Assembly: GCF_011290365.1 (NCBI RefSeq) | Contig: NZ_CP049786.1 | Span: forward strand, 3,162,001-3,226,000 | From: Leclercia sp. 29361 | Lineage (GTDB): Bacteria; Pseudomonadota; Gammaproteobacteria; Enterobacterales; Enterobacteriaceae | Direction: 5' to 3' | Length of the DNA: 64,000 bases | Shown: one piece after another, positions 32,486 to 41,815 of the stretch | Position numbering within the stretch: position 1 is the first letter of the stretch | Layout of the letters: every line of letters starts with the position of its first letter | Notes under the pieces: generated by a model | Database searches by the model: none | What the model was told of the DNA's origin: nothing | What the model saw: only the letters and a program-made list of their open reading frames with translations | Translations under genes and position numbers: made by a program

Positions 32486-34669
32486 TTATCTCGCTTTATT
32501 CTTTGCGCTCTGCGCTGCGGAATAGCCGTAAGCATCGTAACCCGAAGCATAATAGCTGGCCGCCGACTTCACGACGTCGTTCAGGATTGCCCCTTTAATG
32601 TTGACCCCCATCTGCTGCAGGCGACGCTGGCTGACCTCCATCTCCCGGACGCTGGTAACGTTAAACCGCGCCACCAGCAGCGTGGTGGCTGCCACCCGGC
32701 CCACCAGCGCGGCATCCGTAACGGCCAGAATCGGCGGAGTATCGACAATCACCATGTCGTACTGCGCGCTGGCCCAGACCATAAACTCGCGGAAACGGTC
32801 GTGCATAAGCAGCTCGGACGGATTCGGCGGATAATGCCCGCAGGTCACCACATCAAACTGGCCGCTGGCGTAAGTCTGAATTGCCTGCGGGAAGGCCACT
32901 TTACCTGACAGCACGTCCGACAGGCCGGCATCATTGCGCAGGCCAAAAATATTGTGCACGTAGCCTTTACGCATATCGGCATCGATAAACAGCACCCGCT
33001 GATCGACCTGGGTCACCAGCGCTGCCAGCGAGGTGCTGACCAGCGTTTTGCCGCAGTCCTGAGACGGGCCACTGAACATCAGAATGTTATTTTCGGCATC
33101 CATCATGGCGAAGTGCAGGCTGGTACGTAACCCGCGCACCGCTTCGACAAAATTATCCAGCGGCCTGTCGATCGGTAAAAAAGGCACATCGGTGGTTTTA
33201 TGCCGTCTGCAGTAGTGGAAGAAATAGCGGTTGCCCACCCGGGTTTTACCGTGCAGCCACTCCGAATGAGGCAAGGTGGCATAGACGCTAATCCCTTCAC
33301 TTTCCAGCTGTTCAGGGGCGTTGATCCCGCGTCGCAGTGCCGATCTCGCCAGCACCCCGCCTGTCGAGACGAAGAAGCCAAACAGGGTCGCAATGACCAC
33401 GATTAACGCCTTGCGCGGCTTAATGGGTGCAGGCTGCGTTACCGCCGAATCGATAATACGTACGTTACCGATGGTGCTGGAGCGGGAGATGTTCAGCTCC
33501 TGCTGTCGGGTTAGCAGCTGCAGGTAAACCGCCCGGCCAGAATCGACATCGCGGCTGAGGCGCAGGATCTCCTGCTGCGTCGACGGCATCGTCCCTACCC
33601 GTTTGTTCAGCCGCTCCCGCTCGCTCTCTAACGTCTGACGTTTTTCACGCAGCGCCCGATAGGTGGGATGGTCCTTTTTAAAGTGCTGGGAGATCTCGGC
33701 TTCGCGGAAGGTCAGCTCATTCAGCTGATTATCGACGTTAACGATCTGCTCCAGCACCGACTTGGCTTCGAGGGTCAAATCCACCGAATCGCGCTGCTTA
33801 CGGTAGGTGTTCAGACGCTCTTCAGCCAACTCCAGCTCACCGCGCACCTGTGGCAGTTGGCGTTGAAGGAAACTAAGGCTCTGCGAGTCCTGCGCAGCCT
33901 GACGAGCAATGTTCTGTTGCAGATAGCTCTGCGCAATGTGATTCAGCACGGTGGCGATGCGCGCAGGATCCTGCCCGGTCAGGCTCAGCGAGAGGATACC
34001 GCTCTCTTTGCCCTGCTCCGTGACGCTAAACTGGCGGCTCAGAGCGTTTATCGCTTCCAGCTGCGCGTGCTGCCGCAGTCTGAAACGCGTCCCTGCCGGT
34101 GCCGTCAATTCGCGAACGGCGATCGTTACTCCGGCGTGCTGCAGCGGTGTCCCTACGGTACCGCGCGCGCTAAAGCCCTCCCCTTCCAGCAGGTAGTGCC
34201 CGTTCTCTTCGGCGGTAAGGGTCATGCTTTGGGTGGCCGGAAGCGTCAGATTATCGAGGATCACTGCGGCGGCAGGTTGTCCGGTAAGCTTCGCCCAGGC
34301 CTTACCGATAACCGGCAGACGAACCTGGGTTATCTCATCGCGTAAGCGCAATGCCTCCACGGTTTCACCGAGGATCATCCGCGATTTCAGCAGTTGCATC
34401 TCGGCGCCGGAATCCGATGCCCGCTCCGGCGCCAGCTGGTTTAAGGTTTTGAGAATGCTGTTCTGCTGCTTATTTTCGACTTGCACCATGGCATCTGCGA
34501 CATAGACCGGCGATGCAAATAACGCATACAACGTCCCGCAGAGCGCAAACAATAGCGTGACGCTAAGAATACACACGCGATGATCAATTAACTCCCCCAG
34601 AAGACGTGCCAGATCCAACTCTTGATTATCAACAGCATAACCCTGTGCATTCACGTTTTTCGACGACAT
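32486..34669 (-). CDS. etk: Tyrosine autokinase Etk (Wzc-type polysaccharide co-polymerase)
   Basis: A 727-residue inner-membrane protein. It has an N-terminal Wzz domain with spans near residues 33-52 and 425-445, a periplasmic coiled-coil region between them, and a cytoplasmic BY-kinase domain with Walker A SGPSQDCGKTLVS, Walker A' VLFIDADMRKG and Walker B DMVIVDTPP. The C-terminus carries the autophosphorylated tyrosine cluster (YYASGYDAYGY). It acts with the GfcE channel and Etp phosphatase in exporting polysaccharide. The start overlaps etp by 19 bases. Confidence 0.9.
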   Translation of the reverse strand: MSSKNVNAQGYAVDNQELDLARLLGELIDHRVCILSVTLLFALCGTLYALFASPVYVADAMVQVENKQQNSILKTLNQLAPERASDSGAEMQLLKSRMILGETVEALRLRDEITQVRLPVIGKAWAKLTGQPAAAVILDNLTLPATQSMTLTAEENGHYLLEGEGFSARGTVGTPLQHAGVTIAVRELTAPAGTRFRLRQHAQLEAINALSRQFSVTEQGKESGILSLSLTGQDPARIATVLNHIAQSYLQQNIARQAAQDSQSLSFLQRQLPQVRGELELAEERLNTYRKQRDSVDLTLEAKSVLEQIVNVDNQLNELTFREAEISQHFKKDHPTYRALREKRQTLESERERLNKRVGTMPSTQQEILRLSRDVDSGRAVYLQLLTRQQELNISRSSTIGNVRIIDSAVTQPAPIKPRKALIVVIATLFGFFVSTGGVLARSALRRGINAPEQLESEGISVYATLPHSEWLHGKTRVGNRYFFHYCRRHKTTDVPFLPIDRPLDNFVEAVRGLRTSLHFAMMDAENNILMFSGPSQDCGKTLVSTSLAALVTQVDQRVLFIDADMRKGYVHNIFGLRNDAGLSDVLSGKVAFPQAIQTYASGQFDVVTCGHYPPNPSELLMHDRFREFMVWASAQYDMVIVDTPPILAVTDAALVGRVAATTLLVARFNVTSVREMEVSQRRLQQMGVNIKGAILNDVVKSAASYYASGYDAYGYSAAQSAKNKAR

Positions 34670-35115
34670 GACCGTAATCCCTTTACTGTAAGTCGGTTAG
34701 TCCATTCCTGACTTGCTTCGCCAAGCAGGCGAAAAACATATTCAAAGGCTTCCATGCCTTTACCGTACGGATCGGGGATCTCCTGTTCCCTTAGCCATTG
34801 CCCATACAGCAAGGCCTTACCACGCGCCTCCGGTGCGATGAGCGAAATCCGGTTAATTTGCCCTGACTCCATGGCGAGGATCAGATCGTATTCCCGCATC
34901 ATTGCCGCCGTGAGCGGGCGGGCAACGTGATCTGCCAGCGACAGGCCATACATCGCCGCGATCTGCTGGGCATGGCGATCTGCCGGATGACCGGCCAGAC
35001 CGCAAATGCCCGCCGAAGCGATGGATAATGCCGGTAACTGCTGCTGTAAGAGCCGCTCCCCGAGCGGGGAGCGGCATATATTTCCAGTACACACCACCAG
35101 AATGGACTGGATCAT
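34651..35115 (-). CDS. etp: Low-molecular-weight protein-tyrosine-phosphatase Etp
   Basis: A 154-residue phosphatase with the P-loop C9-T-G-N-I-C-R15-S (CX5R) and the general-acid aspartate in IPDPYGKG. It dephosphorylates the tyrosine cluster of its partner kinase and is encoded between gfcE and etk. Its ATG shares a base with the gfcE stop, so translation is coupled. Confidence 0.92.
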   Translation of the reverse strand: MIQSILVVCTGNICRSPLGERLLQQQLPALSIASAGICGLAGHPADRHAQQIAAMYGLSLADHVARPLTAAMMREYDLILAMESGQINRISLIAPEARGKALLYGQWLREQEIPDPYGKGMEAFEYVFRLLGEASQEWTNRLTVKGLRSCRRKT

Positions 35116-36254
35116 TATTCAGGCCACGACTTAATAAAGCGCACGGTTTCCGTCAGATCATGTACACCGCTGATGGTAGGCACCAGCTGGGTCAGCACCC
35201 GGTTCCAGCGAGAGACCGGCGCCGTCGTCACATAGACGATATCGTAGGGCTGGAGTTGAAACTCTGTGCCGAGCACCATGGCAGACGCGTCGCGGGCATT
35301 CAGCTGCCAGATGCGCGCAATTTTGCCGTCCGGGCTTTTCCCGGTGGTGGAGCGGATGACGAAGATGCCGGTCGCATCGGCCATGTCCTGATTCAGACCA
35401 CCGGCACTGGCCAACGCTTCTGCCAGCGTCATACCGCTGCGATCCATCTTCAGGGTGCTCTGTTTCACCACCTCGCCCATGACAAAGACTTTCAGGGCAT
35501 CATTGCGCGGGATAAACAGAATATCCCCGGGCCACAGCAGGCGGTTTTGCGTGAGATCGCCGTGCTGCATCAGGGCGTAGAGGGAAATTCGCGTATCTTT
35601 GCCGTCGTGGGTGAGTACCACGTTGCGCCAGTCGGCATCGGCCGATAGCCCACCCGCCGCATTGATCGCATCCATAATGGTCAGGGGGATATTGGTAATC
35701 GGCTGCTGGCCAGATTTGACCACTTCGCCAGTGACATAGGCTTTCTGCGAACGGAACGCCGCGATACTGACATCGACCTGCGGGCTTTCAATCACCCTGT
35801 CCAGCCGGGCGGTGATCTCCTGGCGCACCTGAGCGAGGGTCTTGCCTGCAACCTGGAGCTTACCGACATAGGGATAAAAGAGCGTGCCGTCGGCACCAAC
35901 CCAGTTACCGGTATCGCTGGCGCTACGATACTGCCCGGCCGGCGTGGTGAGTTCCGGGTGATCCCAGACGGTGATCATCAGCACATCCCCGGGGCCAATC
36001 CGGTATTCCCAGTTTTTTAATTCCTCGTCCAGATTCGGATTTGACTGAGATTTCTCACGATCGCCGCGGAGCTGTTCAATGACGGAGGGTGTTAACGGCC
36101 AGACATCCACTTTCTTATCCAAATCAAGCGAACTGTCGGCGACAGCAACGTTATTTTTCCCAGAAGTATTGATATGTTGGCCGGGCGTAATTGTGCAGAC
36201 TGCTAATAACAGAGCGGCCAAAAAACCCGCGCCGGTGCGGAGTGGGATTGTCAT
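35115..36254 (-). CDS. gfcE: Polysaccharide export outer-membrane protein GfcE (Wza family)
   Basis: A 379-residue Wza-type export channel subunit with the N-terminal signature [23 protein letters not shown] and SLBB domains (VYVTGEV-type and [19 protein letters not shown]). Details such as the TPGQ after the cysteine and [13 protein letters not shown] fit GfcE better than Wza. The lipobox is atypical: LLLAVC, with valine rather than Gly/Ala/Ser before the cysteine. In E. coli it belongs to gfcABCDE-etp-etk; here gfcABCD are absent upstream. Confidence 0.9.
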   Translation of the reverse strand: MTIPLRTGAGFLAALLLAVCTITPGQHINTSGKNNVAVADSSLDLDKKVDVWPLTPSVIEQLRGDREKSQSNPNLDEELKNWEYRIGPGDVLMITVWDHPELTTPAGQYRSASDTGNWVGADGTLFYPYVGKLQVAGKTLAQVRQEITARLDRVIESPQVDVSIAAFRSQKAYVTGEVVKSGQQPITNIPLTIMDAINAAGGLSADADWRNVVLTHDGKDTRISLYALMQHGDLTQNRLLWPGDILFIPRNDALKVFVMGEVVKQSTLKMDRSGMTLAEALASAGGLNQDMADATGIFVIRSTTGKSPDGKIARIWQLNARDASAMVLGTEFQLQPYDIVYVTTAPVSRWNRVLTQLVPTISGVHDLTETVRFIKSWPE

Positions 36255-36753
36255 TAATTAATAATACTCTACGAATTACGTTAATAGCCCATTAATTCCT
36301 GGATAACTCCCGGCAATAGATATACGTAATTAATATTTAAAATATTAATTAATATCAGAGAGTTACAATAAAATAACCTGACAAAAGAAATGCACCAGCC
36401 GGGCTGACGATTGTCTGGTAACTTCTTTAGATAGGAGAAAGCAAAAACAACACCAATAAATTAGGCTTTATCATAAGCATTCTACAAACAAAATAATACA
36501 ACTGGAACACGACTATAGTGGCATTGGGGATGGCTTTCGGATTTTATAAAAGGAAACATAGAAAATATAAAGGTAAAATAACAATGCATTCACGATAAAA
36601 ATAATTAGAACCAGCCCGGCATGTACAAGGATGTGTTGATTTGTTACATTTTTTACCAGCCCAGCCAGCCGGCAAAACATAAAATAGAGTATCTGTTGCT
36701 CGGTCACGAATCAGCAGACCAAGAGTAATGGCCACGGTTAATCTGGAGAAAAA
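36255..36753. other. AT-rich intergenic region between gfcE and rcnB
   Basis: About 500 bases of AT-rich DNA between divergent genes, with dense ATTAAT/TTAATT repeats at 36300-36355. Short membrane-like ORFs on the minus strand near 36513-36735 lack convincing ribosome sites. No RcsB/RcsAB box or JUMPstart element was recognised. It presumably contains the gfcE and rcnB promoters and marks the edge of the accessory segment. Confidence 0.5.
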
Positions 36754-37086
36754 ATGACGAAAGGTAAAATTCTACTTCTGGGCGTACTGATGTCACTGGC
36801 GAGCGCGGCGTTTGCTGCACCACAAGCCGCAGCGGCACCCTCTGGCATCCAGGCCTATGAGGAACAGGAGTTTGTAGCCGATTTTACGAAATTTAAGATT
36901 GGTGATTTCGCCCCGGCACAGTATCTGACACCCGAGTACACCATCAAGCAATATAAGCTGCGCAACCTGCCTGAACCACAAGCTGGCACGCACTGGACCT
37001 ATATGGGTGAGAACTACGTGCTGGTGGGTGATACCGACGGCAAGATCTACAAAGCGTATAACGGCGATATCTTCTACCACCGTTAA
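36754..37086 (+). CDS. rcnB: Periplasmic nickel/cobalt homeostasis protein RcnB
   Basis: A 110-residue protein with a cleaved signal peptide (after AFA, near residue 22) and the RcnB signature GTHWTYMG..YVLVGDTDGKI followed by the end IFYHR, nearly as in E. coli YohN. RcnB modulates periplasmic Ni/Co in conjunction with the efflux pump RcnA. Neither rcnA nor rcnR lies next to it, although they do in E. coli. The start follows GGAGAAAAA. Confidence 0.92.
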   Translation: MTKGKILLLGVLMSLASAAFAAPQAAAAPSGIQAYEEQEFVADFTKFKIGDFAPAQYLTPEYTIKQYKLRNLPEPQAGTHWTYMGENYVLVGDTDGKIYKAYNGDIFYHR

Positions 37087-37101
37087 TCGCAAGGTAAACG
37101 T

Positions 37102-37132
37102 AAAACGGTCGCCCTGAGGTGACCGTTTTTTG
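37102..37132 (+). terminator. Terminator of rcnB
   Basis: AACGGTCGCC-CTGA-GGTGACCGTT followed by TTTTG. A strong rho-independent terminator 16 bases beyond the rcnB stop. Confidence 0.85.
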
Positions 37133-37139
37133 TGTTTGC

Positions 37140-37186
37140 ACCCTCTCCCGTGGGAGAGGGCCGGGGTGAGGGCATCAGGCCGCACC
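37140..37186. repeat. Intergenic repeat, CCCTCTCCC family
   Basis: ACCCTCTCCCGTGGGAGAGG then GCCGGGGTGAGGGCATCAGG and CCGCAC. The same module occurs at 40521 and, in the opposite orientation, at 3429 and 52912. It lies between convergent rcnB and mrp. Confidence 0.8.
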
Positions 37187-37192
37187 CAAATG

Positions 37193-38302
37193 TTACACCG
37201 CGCGGAACGCGATATCGCCCGGGATCACTTCCCCCTGCCAGTAGAGCTGGGCCGCGACGCGATCCGCCAGCTGGCGATACATCTCAGCAAACTCACTTTC
37301 AGGACGGTTGACCACGGTCGGCTTCCCGCTGTCGAGATCTTCACGCAGCGTAATGTGCAGCGGCATCTGCCCCAGCAGCTGGGTGTGATACTGCGCCGCC
37401 AGCTTCTCTGCCCCGCCTGCGCCAAAGATCGCTTCATGATGACCGCAGTTACTGCAGATATGCATGCTCATGTTTTCGACCACGCCCAGCACCGGCACTT
37501 CAACCTTCTCAAACATCACGATGCCCTTTTTGGCGTCGATCAGCGCGATATCCTGCGGCGTAGTAACCACTACCGCCCCGGTAACGGGGATGTTTTGCGC
37601 CAGCGTCAGCTGAATGTCACCGGTACCCGGAGGCATATCCAGCACCAGATAATCAAGATCCGGCCACATCGTCTCCTGCAACATCTGCAACAGCGCTTTG
37701 CTGGCCATCGGCCCGCGCCACACCATGGCATTGTCGTCGGTCACCAGGTAACCAATCGAGTTGGTTGCCAGGCCGTAAGCCATGATCGGTGCCATATGGG
37801 TGCCATCCGGCGAGGTTGGACGTTGATTTTCGGCGCCCAGCATGTTCGGAATGGAAGGCCCGTAGATATCGGCATCGAGGATACCGACCTTCGCCCCTTC
37901 GGCAGCCAGCGCCAGCGCCAGGTTCACGGCGGTGGAGGATTTGCCCACCCCACCCTTGCCGGAACTGATGGCGATAATGTTCTTCACGCCGTTGATGCCC
38001 GGTTGGTTTTTCACCCGCTTCAGGGTGGCGATAGCGTGGGACAATTTCCAGTCAATGGCCTTCGCCCCGGTGATGCGCAGCAACTCAGCACTGGTTTGCT
38101 CTTTCAGCGTCTCAAACGCGTTGTTCCAGACGAACGGCATCTGCAGCTCAACATGCAGGGTATCATCCAGCCACGCCACGTGATGCAACGCCTTGAGAGC
38201 AGTGAGATTGTGCTTCAGGGTGGGGTGCTGAAAATTAGCCAGCGTTCCGGCGACCATTGCGCGCAAGGCTTCCGGTGATTTGGCCTGGGATTGAGAACTC
38301 AT
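37193..38302 (-). CDS. mrp: Iron-sulfur cluster carrier protein Mrp (ApbC)
   Basis: A 369-residue MRP/NBP35 P-loop ATPase. Walker A is [19 protein letters not shown], with Switch region [12 protein letters not shown]. The cluster-binding CxxC lies in [14 protein letters not shown]. An N-terminal DUF59-like domain is also present. It binds and transfers [4Fe-4S] clusters. It diverges from metG as in E. coli. Confidence 0.95.
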   Translation of the reverse strand: MSSQSQAKSPEALRAMVAGTLANFQHPTLKHNLTALKALHHVAWLDDTLHVELQMPFVWNNAFETLKEQTSAELLRITGAKAIDWKLSHAIATLKRVKNQPGINGVKNIIAISSGKGGVGKSSTAVNLALALAAEGAKVGILDADIYGPSIPNMLGAENQRPTSPDGTHMAPIMAYGLATNSIGYLVTDDNAMVWRGPMASKALLQMLQETMWPDLDYLVLDMPPGTGDIQLTLAQNIPVTGAVVVTTPQDIALIDAKKGIVMFEKVEVPVLGVVENMSMHICSNCGHHEAIFGAGGAEKLAAQYHTQLLGQMPLHITLREDLDSGKPTVVNRPESEFAEMYRQLADRVAAQLYWQGEVIPGDIAFRAV

Positions 38303-38438
38303 CCCGACTCCTTTTGTTATTGTGGATAAGAGCTTTGTTGAACAAGTTTACCTGAAAGGCCATGGTTTGTGCTTACTTAATAATGCCCCATTTGGTACTA
38401 TCAAAGCCCTTTTCACTACCAAAGAAGTAATGTCCACT

Positions 38439-40472
38439 ATGACTCAAGTCGCGAAAAAAATTCTGGTAACGTGCGCTCTGCCGTACGCAAACGGCTCAAT
38501 CCACCTCGGCCACATGCTGGAGCATATCCAGGCTGATGTCTGGGTCCGTTACCAGCGAATGCGCGGCCATCAGGTTAACTTCATCTGTGCAGATGACGCA
38601 CACGGCACGCCGATCATGCTGAAAGCTCAGCAGCTTGGTATCAGCCCGGAACAGATGATTACTGAAATGAGTCAGGAGCATCAGACGGATTTTGCTGGCT
38701 TCGACATCAGCTACGACAACTATCACTCCACGCACAGCGACGAGAACCGTGAGCTGTCGGAGCTGATCTACACCCGTCTGAAAGAGAACGGTTTTATTAA
38801 AAACCGCACCATCTCTCAGCTCTACGATCCGGAAAAAGGCATGTTCCTGCCGGACCGTTTTGTGAAAGGCACCTGCCCGAAATGTAAATCCCCGGATCAG
38901 TATGGCGATAACTGCGAAGTGTGCGGCGCGACCTACAGCCCGACCGAGCTGATTGAGCCGAAATCCGTGGTATCCGGTGCGACGCCAGAGATGCGTGACT
39001 CCGAACACTTCTTCTTCGACCTGCCGTCCTTTAGCGAAATGCTGCAGGCGTGGACCCGCAGCGGCGCGCTGCAGGAGCAGGTGGCGAACAAAATGCAGGA
39101 GTGGTTTGAATCCGGCCTGCAGCAGTGGGATATCTCCCGCGATGCGCCTTACTTCGGCTTCGAAATCCCGAACGCGCCGGGCAAATACTTCTACGTCTGG
39201 CTGGATGCGCCAATCGGCTACATGGGTTCCTTCAAGAATCTGTGCGACAAACGCGGCGACACCACCAGCTTCGAGGAATACTGGAAGAAAGATTCCGACG
39301 CCGAACTGTACCACTTCATCGGCAAAGACATCGTCTACTTCCACAGCCTGTTCTGGCCGGCAATGCTGGAAGGCAGCGGTTTCCGCAAGCCTACCAACCT
39401 GTTCGTACACGGCTATGTGACGGTGAACGGCGCGAAGATGTCCAAATCCCGCGGCACCTTCATCAAGGCCAGCACCTGGCTGAACCACTTTGATGCCGAC
39501 AGCCTGCGCTACTACTACACGGCGAAGCTCTCTTCCCGTATCGACGATATCGACCTGAACCTGGAAGATTTCGTCCAGCGCGTCAACGCCGACATCGTCA
39601 ATAAAGTGGTCAACCTGGCCTCCCGTAACGCCGGCTTTATCGCCAAACGTTTTGACGGCGTAATGGCGGCTGAACTGGCGGATCCGGCGCTGTACAAAAC
39701 CTTCACCGACGCGGCTACCGTGATTGGCGAAGCCTGGGAAAGCCGTGAATTCGGTAAAGCGGTGCGTGAGATCATGGCCCTGGCCGATCTGGCTAACCGC
39801 TACGTTGACGAGCAGGCGCCGTGGGTAGTCGCCAAACAGGAAGGCCGCGATGCCGACCTGCAGGCGATCTGCTCCATGGGTATCAACCTGTTCCGCGTGC
39901 TGATGTCCTATCTGAAGCCGGTACTGCCACAGCTGGCCGCGCGTACCGAAGCGTTCCTGAACACCGAACTGAGCTGGGACAGCATTAACCAGCCGCTGCT
40001 CGGCCACAAGCTGAACGCCTTCAAGGCGCTGTACAACCGCATTGAGATGAAGCAGGTCGAAGCGCTGGTTGAGGCGTCGAAAGAAGAGGTGAAAGCCGCA
40101 GCCGCACCGGTTACCGGCCCGCTGGCGGACGATCCGATTCAGGAGACCATTACTTTTGATGATTTCGCCAAAGTTGACCTGCGCGTGGCGCTGATTGAGA
40201 ACGCGGAATTCGTCGAAGGCTCTGACAAGCTGCTGCGTCTGACCCTGGACCTGGGCGGCGAGAAGCGCAACGTCTTCTCCGGCATCCGTTCTGCTTACCC
40301 GGACCCGCAGGTGCTGATTGGTCGTCAGACAGTGATGGTGGCGAACCTCGCCCCACGCAAGATGCGCTTCGGCATCTCGGAAGGGATGGTGATGGCCGCA
40401 GGTCCTGGCGGGAAGGACATCTTCCTGTTAAGCCCTGATGAAGGCGCGAAGCCTGGTCAGCAGGTGAAATAA
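38439..40472 (+). CDS. metG: Methionyl-tRNA synthetase MetG
   Basis: A 677-residue class I synthetase charging tRNA-Met. HIGH motif in [10 protein letters not shown], zinc knuckle CPKC..DNCEVCG, KMSKS in [10 protein letters not shown] and a C-terminal EMAPII-like tRNA-binding/dimerisation domain ([20 protein letters not shown]). The start [11 protein letters not shown] at 38439 matches E. coli MetG in length and sequence; an open frame extends 39 codons upstream but is leader sequence. It is followed directly by a strong terminator. Confidence 0.97.
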   Translation: MTQVAKKILVTCALPYANGSIHLGHMLEHIQADVWVRYQRMRGHQVNFICADDAHGTPIMLKAQQLGISPEQMITEMSQEHQTDFAGFDISYDNYHSTHSDENRELSELIYTRLKENGFIKNRTISQLYDPEKGMFLPDRFVKGTCPKCKSPDQYGDNCEVCGATYSPTELIEPKSVVSGATPEMRDSEHFFFDLPSFSEMLQAWTRSGALQEQVANKMQEWFESGLQQWDISRDAPYFGFEIPNAPGKYFYVWLDAPIGYMGSFKNLCDKRGDTTSFEEYWKKDSDAELYHFIGKDIVYFHSLFWPAMLEGSGFRKPTNLFVHGYVTVNGAKMSKSRGTFIKASTWLNHFDADSLRYYYTAKLSSRIDDIDLNLEDFVQRVNADIVNKVVNLASRNAGFIAKRFDGVMAAELADPALYKTFTDAATVIGEAWESREFGKAVREIMALADLANRYVDEQAPWVVAKQEGRDADLQAICSMGINLFRVLMSYLKPVLPQLAARTEAFLNTELSWDSINQPLLGHKLNAFKALYNRIEMKQVEALVEASKEEVKAAAAPVTGPLADDPIQETITFDDFAKVDLRVALIENAEFVEGSDKLLRLTLDLGGEKRNVFSGIRSAYPDPQVLIGRQTVMVANLAPRKMRFGISEGMVMAAGPGGKDIFLLSPDEGAKPGQQVK

Positions 40473-40473
40473 C

Positions 40474-40506
40474 AAAAAAGCCGGATTAATCATCCGGCTT
40501 TTTTTA
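40474..40506 (+). terminator. Terminator of metG
   Basis: AAAAAGCCGGAT-TAATC-ATCCGGCTTTTTTT. A canonical rho-independent terminator one base after the stop codon. Confidence 0.93.
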
Positions 40507-40520
40507 TAGCATTTTGTTTT

Positions 40521-40570
40521 CTCCCTCTCCCCGTGGGAGAGGGTCGGGGTGAGGGCATCAGGCCGCACCC
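40521..40570. repeat. Intergenic repeat, CCCTCTCCC family
   Basis: CTCCCTCTCCCCGTGGGAGA then GGGTCGGGGTGAGGGCATCA and GGCCGCACCC. Nearly identical to the copy at 37140, so mrp and metG are bracketed by two direct copies. Confidence 0.8.
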
Positions 40571-40577
40571 TGCCGCA

Positions 40578-41048
40578 TCACGCTTTCGGGTGATGCACCC
40601 GGTGCGTCAATCCGCGCAGGAAATTACGCAGGAACTGGTCCCCGCACTCGCGGTAGTTTTTATGATCCGGGGCGCGCATCATGGCGGTGATTTCCGGCAT
40701 TGAGACGCGGTATTTCTGCTCGGTCATGATCGCCAGAATATCGTCAGTCTTCAGGGAAAAGGCGATGCGCAGCTTTTTCAGCACCGTGTTGTTGTTCACC
40801 CGACGCTCCAGCGCCAGCTCAGGCGCGGACTCATCTTTGCCGCGCTTGTCGTAGATCAGACCGTTCAGGAAACCTGACAGGATGATGTCCGGGCAGCGAA
40901 CAAACCCGTCTTCATCTTCTTTGGTCATCCAGGTGTCGAAACCTGCCGACGTGGATTCCATATCGGAAAGCGCAAGAATGCGCACCATGTCGTTATTGTT
41001 TGCTTTCAGGGTGTAGCGCAGGCTACGAAGAATGTCATTGCTAATCAT
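40578..41048 (-). CDS. yehS: DUF1456 family protein YehS
   Basis: A 156-residue protein of the same length as E. coli YehS. It contains two copies of the DUF1456 unit: N-terminal NDILRSLRYTLKANNNDMVR and a second starting NNTVLKKLRIAFSLKTDDIL, each followed by a SDFLRG-like element (DIILSGFLNGLI; FLRNFLRGL). Function unknown. It lies downstream of btsSR, separated by 47 bases. Confidence 0.93.
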   Translation of the reverse strand: MISNDILRSLRYTLKANNNDMVRILALSDMESTSAGFDTWMTKEDEDGFVRCPDIILSGFLNGLIYDKRGKDESAPELALERRVNNNTVLKKLRIAFSLKTDDILAIMTEQKYRVSMPEITAMMRAPDHKNYRECGDQFLRNFLRGLTHRVHHPKA

Positions 41049-41095
41049 GTGTGCCTTTAACTGTCGATGATGCTCTGCCGCGCAGTGTACCAGTT

Positions 41096-41815
41096 TTACA
41101 GCCCTATCGCCTCTTTCAAACTTTTCAGATAGCGACGGCTGACCGGCACCGTCTGCCCGGCCCGCAGCACCAGCTCCGCCTGCCCGTTCTCCTCCAGGCG
41201 GATCTCTTTCAGGTGCGCCATGTTGACAAGATACTGGCGATGACAGCGCAGCAGCGGCGTGCGGCTCTCCAGAGTGCGCAGGGTCAGCTCGGTAAAGCCC
41301 TCTTTGCCCTCACCGCTGGTGACAAATACCCCGCTCATCCGGCTGCTGACGAAGGCCACGTCGTCCATCTGCAGGAGATAAATGCGGCTGTGGCCGGTAC
41401 AGGGGATAAACTTCAGCGGCTGCTGATGTTCCGCCAGCAGGGACACGTCCTGCACGTTGCGCTCCTGGCGCAGACGGTTTAGGGTCTTTTCCAGCCGCTG
41501 CTCTTCGATGGGTTTCAGCAGGTAGTCAAATGCGTGCTCTTCAAAGGCTTTGACCGCGTACTCGTCAAAAGCAGTGAGAAACACGATGTAGGGTCGATGC
41601 TCCGGGTCGAGCATTCCTACCATCTCCAGGCCGCTGATGCGCGGCATCTGGATATCCAGGAACAGCACGTCCGGGCGCAGCTTATGCACCGCGCCGATGG
41701 CTTCGATGGCGTTGGAACATTCGCCAACAATCTCGATATCACTCTGCTCCTGCAGCAAAAACCGCAGGTTTTCCCGCGCCAAAGGCTCATCATCGACAAT
41801 CAGCACATTCATCAT
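41096..41815 (-). CDS. btsR: LytTR response regulator BtsR (YehT)
   Basis: A 239-residue regulator: receiver domain with acidic pocket DDE and phospho-acceptor D in [10 protein letters not shown], then a LytTR DNA-binding domain (residues about 135-239; [18 protein letters not shown]). With BtsS it senses extracellular pyruvate and activates the btsT transporter gene in E. coli. The start at 41815 overlaps the btsS stop (ATGA) and gives the E. coli length; a 25-codon longer frame is inside btsS. Confidence 0.95.
   Translation of the reverse strand: MMNVLIVDDEPLARENLRFLLQEQSDIEIVGECSNAIEAIGAVHKLRPDVLFLDIQMPRISGLEMVGMLDPEHRPYIVFLTAFDEYAVKAFEEHAFDYLLKPIEEQRLEKTLNRLRQERNVQDVSLLAEHQQPLKFIPCTGHSRIYLLQMDDVAFVSSRMSGVFVTSGEGKEGFTELTLRTLESRTPLLRCHRQYLVNMAHLKEIRLEENGQAELVLRAGQTVPVSRRYLKSLKEAIGL

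Noticed and set aside
36255-36500. RcsAB box or JUMPstart element before gfcE
   Set aside because: No sequence close enough to either consensus could be found on the minus strand.
36513-36707. A small membrane protein on the minus strand upstream of gfcE
   Set aside because: It has one hydrophobic stretch but no clear ribosome site, overlaps another frame of similar length, and lies in low-complexity AT-rich DNA.
38322-38438. A 39-codon N-terminal extension of MetG
   Set aside because: E. coli MetG begins at the MTQVAKK methionine, corresponding to 38439, and the extension has no resemblance to synthetase sequence.
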